Shown here: positions 63,906 through 64,000 of the stretch, one piece after another | Layout: every line of letters begins with the position of its first letter | How positions within the stretch are numbered: position 1 is the first letter of the stretch | Origin: Levilactobacillus bambusae | GTDB taxonomy: Bacteria; Bacillota; Bacilli; Lactobacillales; Lactobacillaceae | Length of the DNA stretch: 64,000 nt | Direction: 5' to 3' | Assembly (NCBI RefSeq): GCF_003124125.1 | Contig: NZ_QCXQ01000001.1 | Coordinates: forward strand, 292,855-356,854 | Notes under the pieces: model-generated | The model's input: only the letters and a program-made list of their open reading frames with translations | What the model was told of the DNA's origin: nothing | Database searches by the model: none | Position numbers and translations under genes: made by a program

Positions 63906-64000
63906 CTGGCTCACCTCCTGCCCATGCTTCAAGTGCGATTCGAATCGTTACCACTAGCATGAGATACGTCAAAAGGTTTACATGACCATGAATTTCATAG
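63892..64000 (-). CDS. Partial phage gene at the window edge (C-terminal end only)
   Basis: An open frame enters from the right edge on the minus strand and stops at 63892. The visible 35 residues include a hydrophobic stretch (NLLTYLMLVVTIRIALEAWAG) and end in GGEPDGVD. It overlaps the 148-residue gene by 14 bases, as expected inside a compact phage operon. Identity unknown; a small membrane protein such as a holin is possible. Confidence 0.5.
   Translation of the reverse strand, partial: YEIHGHVNLLTYLMLVVTIRIALEAWAGGEPDGVD

Overview
The window is chromosomal DNA from a low- to mid-GC Firmicute of the Lactobacillaceae. The evidence is the gene order ftsY-ylxM-ffh ... rpsP-khpA-rimM-trmD-rplS, the priA-fmt-rsmB-stp-prkC-rsgA-rpe-thiN block, the Prp protease between L21 and L27, an FLP-type Crp/Fnr regulator with the cysteine pair known from Lactobacillus, and Lactobacillus-style Dps and YjeM proteins. 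The GlpK lacks the histidine that HPr phosphorylates in PTS-rich Firmicutes, which would fit a heterofermentative species; the genus cannot be fixed from the sequence alone.

Layout. 1-3.5 kb: a minus-strand metal/stress operon (P1B ATPase, CxxC metal chaperone, Dps-like ferritin, FLP regulator) with an FNR-type box placed where an activator would sit. 3.5-5.5 kb: glpK and a small tautomerase. 5.6-10.4 kb: plus-strand dipeptidase and two tandem YjeM-like transporters. 10.5-13.8 kb: a self-regulated ABC exporter with its TetR repressor. 13.8-33 kb: the minus-strand ribosome/secretion/lipid block (rplS, trmD, rimM, khpA, rpsP, an inserted MoxR-VWA module, ffh, ylxM, ftsY, smc, rnc, acpP, plsX, recG, fakA, asp23), then rpmB on the plus strand. 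33.6-56.6 kb: more minus-strand housekeeping genes (a catalytically dead NlpC/P60 protein, thiN to coaBC, rpoZ-gmk, recN-argR-tlyA-ispA-xseBA-folD, nusB-yqhY-efp, rpmA-prp-rplU), interrupted by one plus-strand gene with SOS-like boxes. 56.7-60.4 kb: a TetR gene, an unrecognised three-gene operon and a DUF805 membrane protein.

60.4-64 kb is accessory. It opens with a 28-codon remnant of the 3' end of glnA (glutamine synthetase), still followed by its terminator. This suggests that a prophage entered the end of glnA and that the remnant marks one attachment site. Inside lie a small HTH gene, two tiny membrane-peptide genes behind a promoter with paired palindromic operators, a candidate type I toxin-antitoxin locus (a 26-residue hydrophobic peptide gene plus a divergent small RNA whose 5' end is complementary to codons 2-6 of the toxin), duplicated terminators, and the end of a phage structural operon (BppU-like baseplate protein with collagen-like repeats, a membrane-anchored coiled-coil protein and a truncated gene running off the window).

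The most interesting parts are the small-RNA/peptide cluster at 61.0-62.0 kb, the glnA remnant, the FLP box upstream of the FLP operon, and the NlpC/P60 protein that has lost its catalytic residues. No rRNA, tRNA, insertion sequence or CRISPR array was seen.
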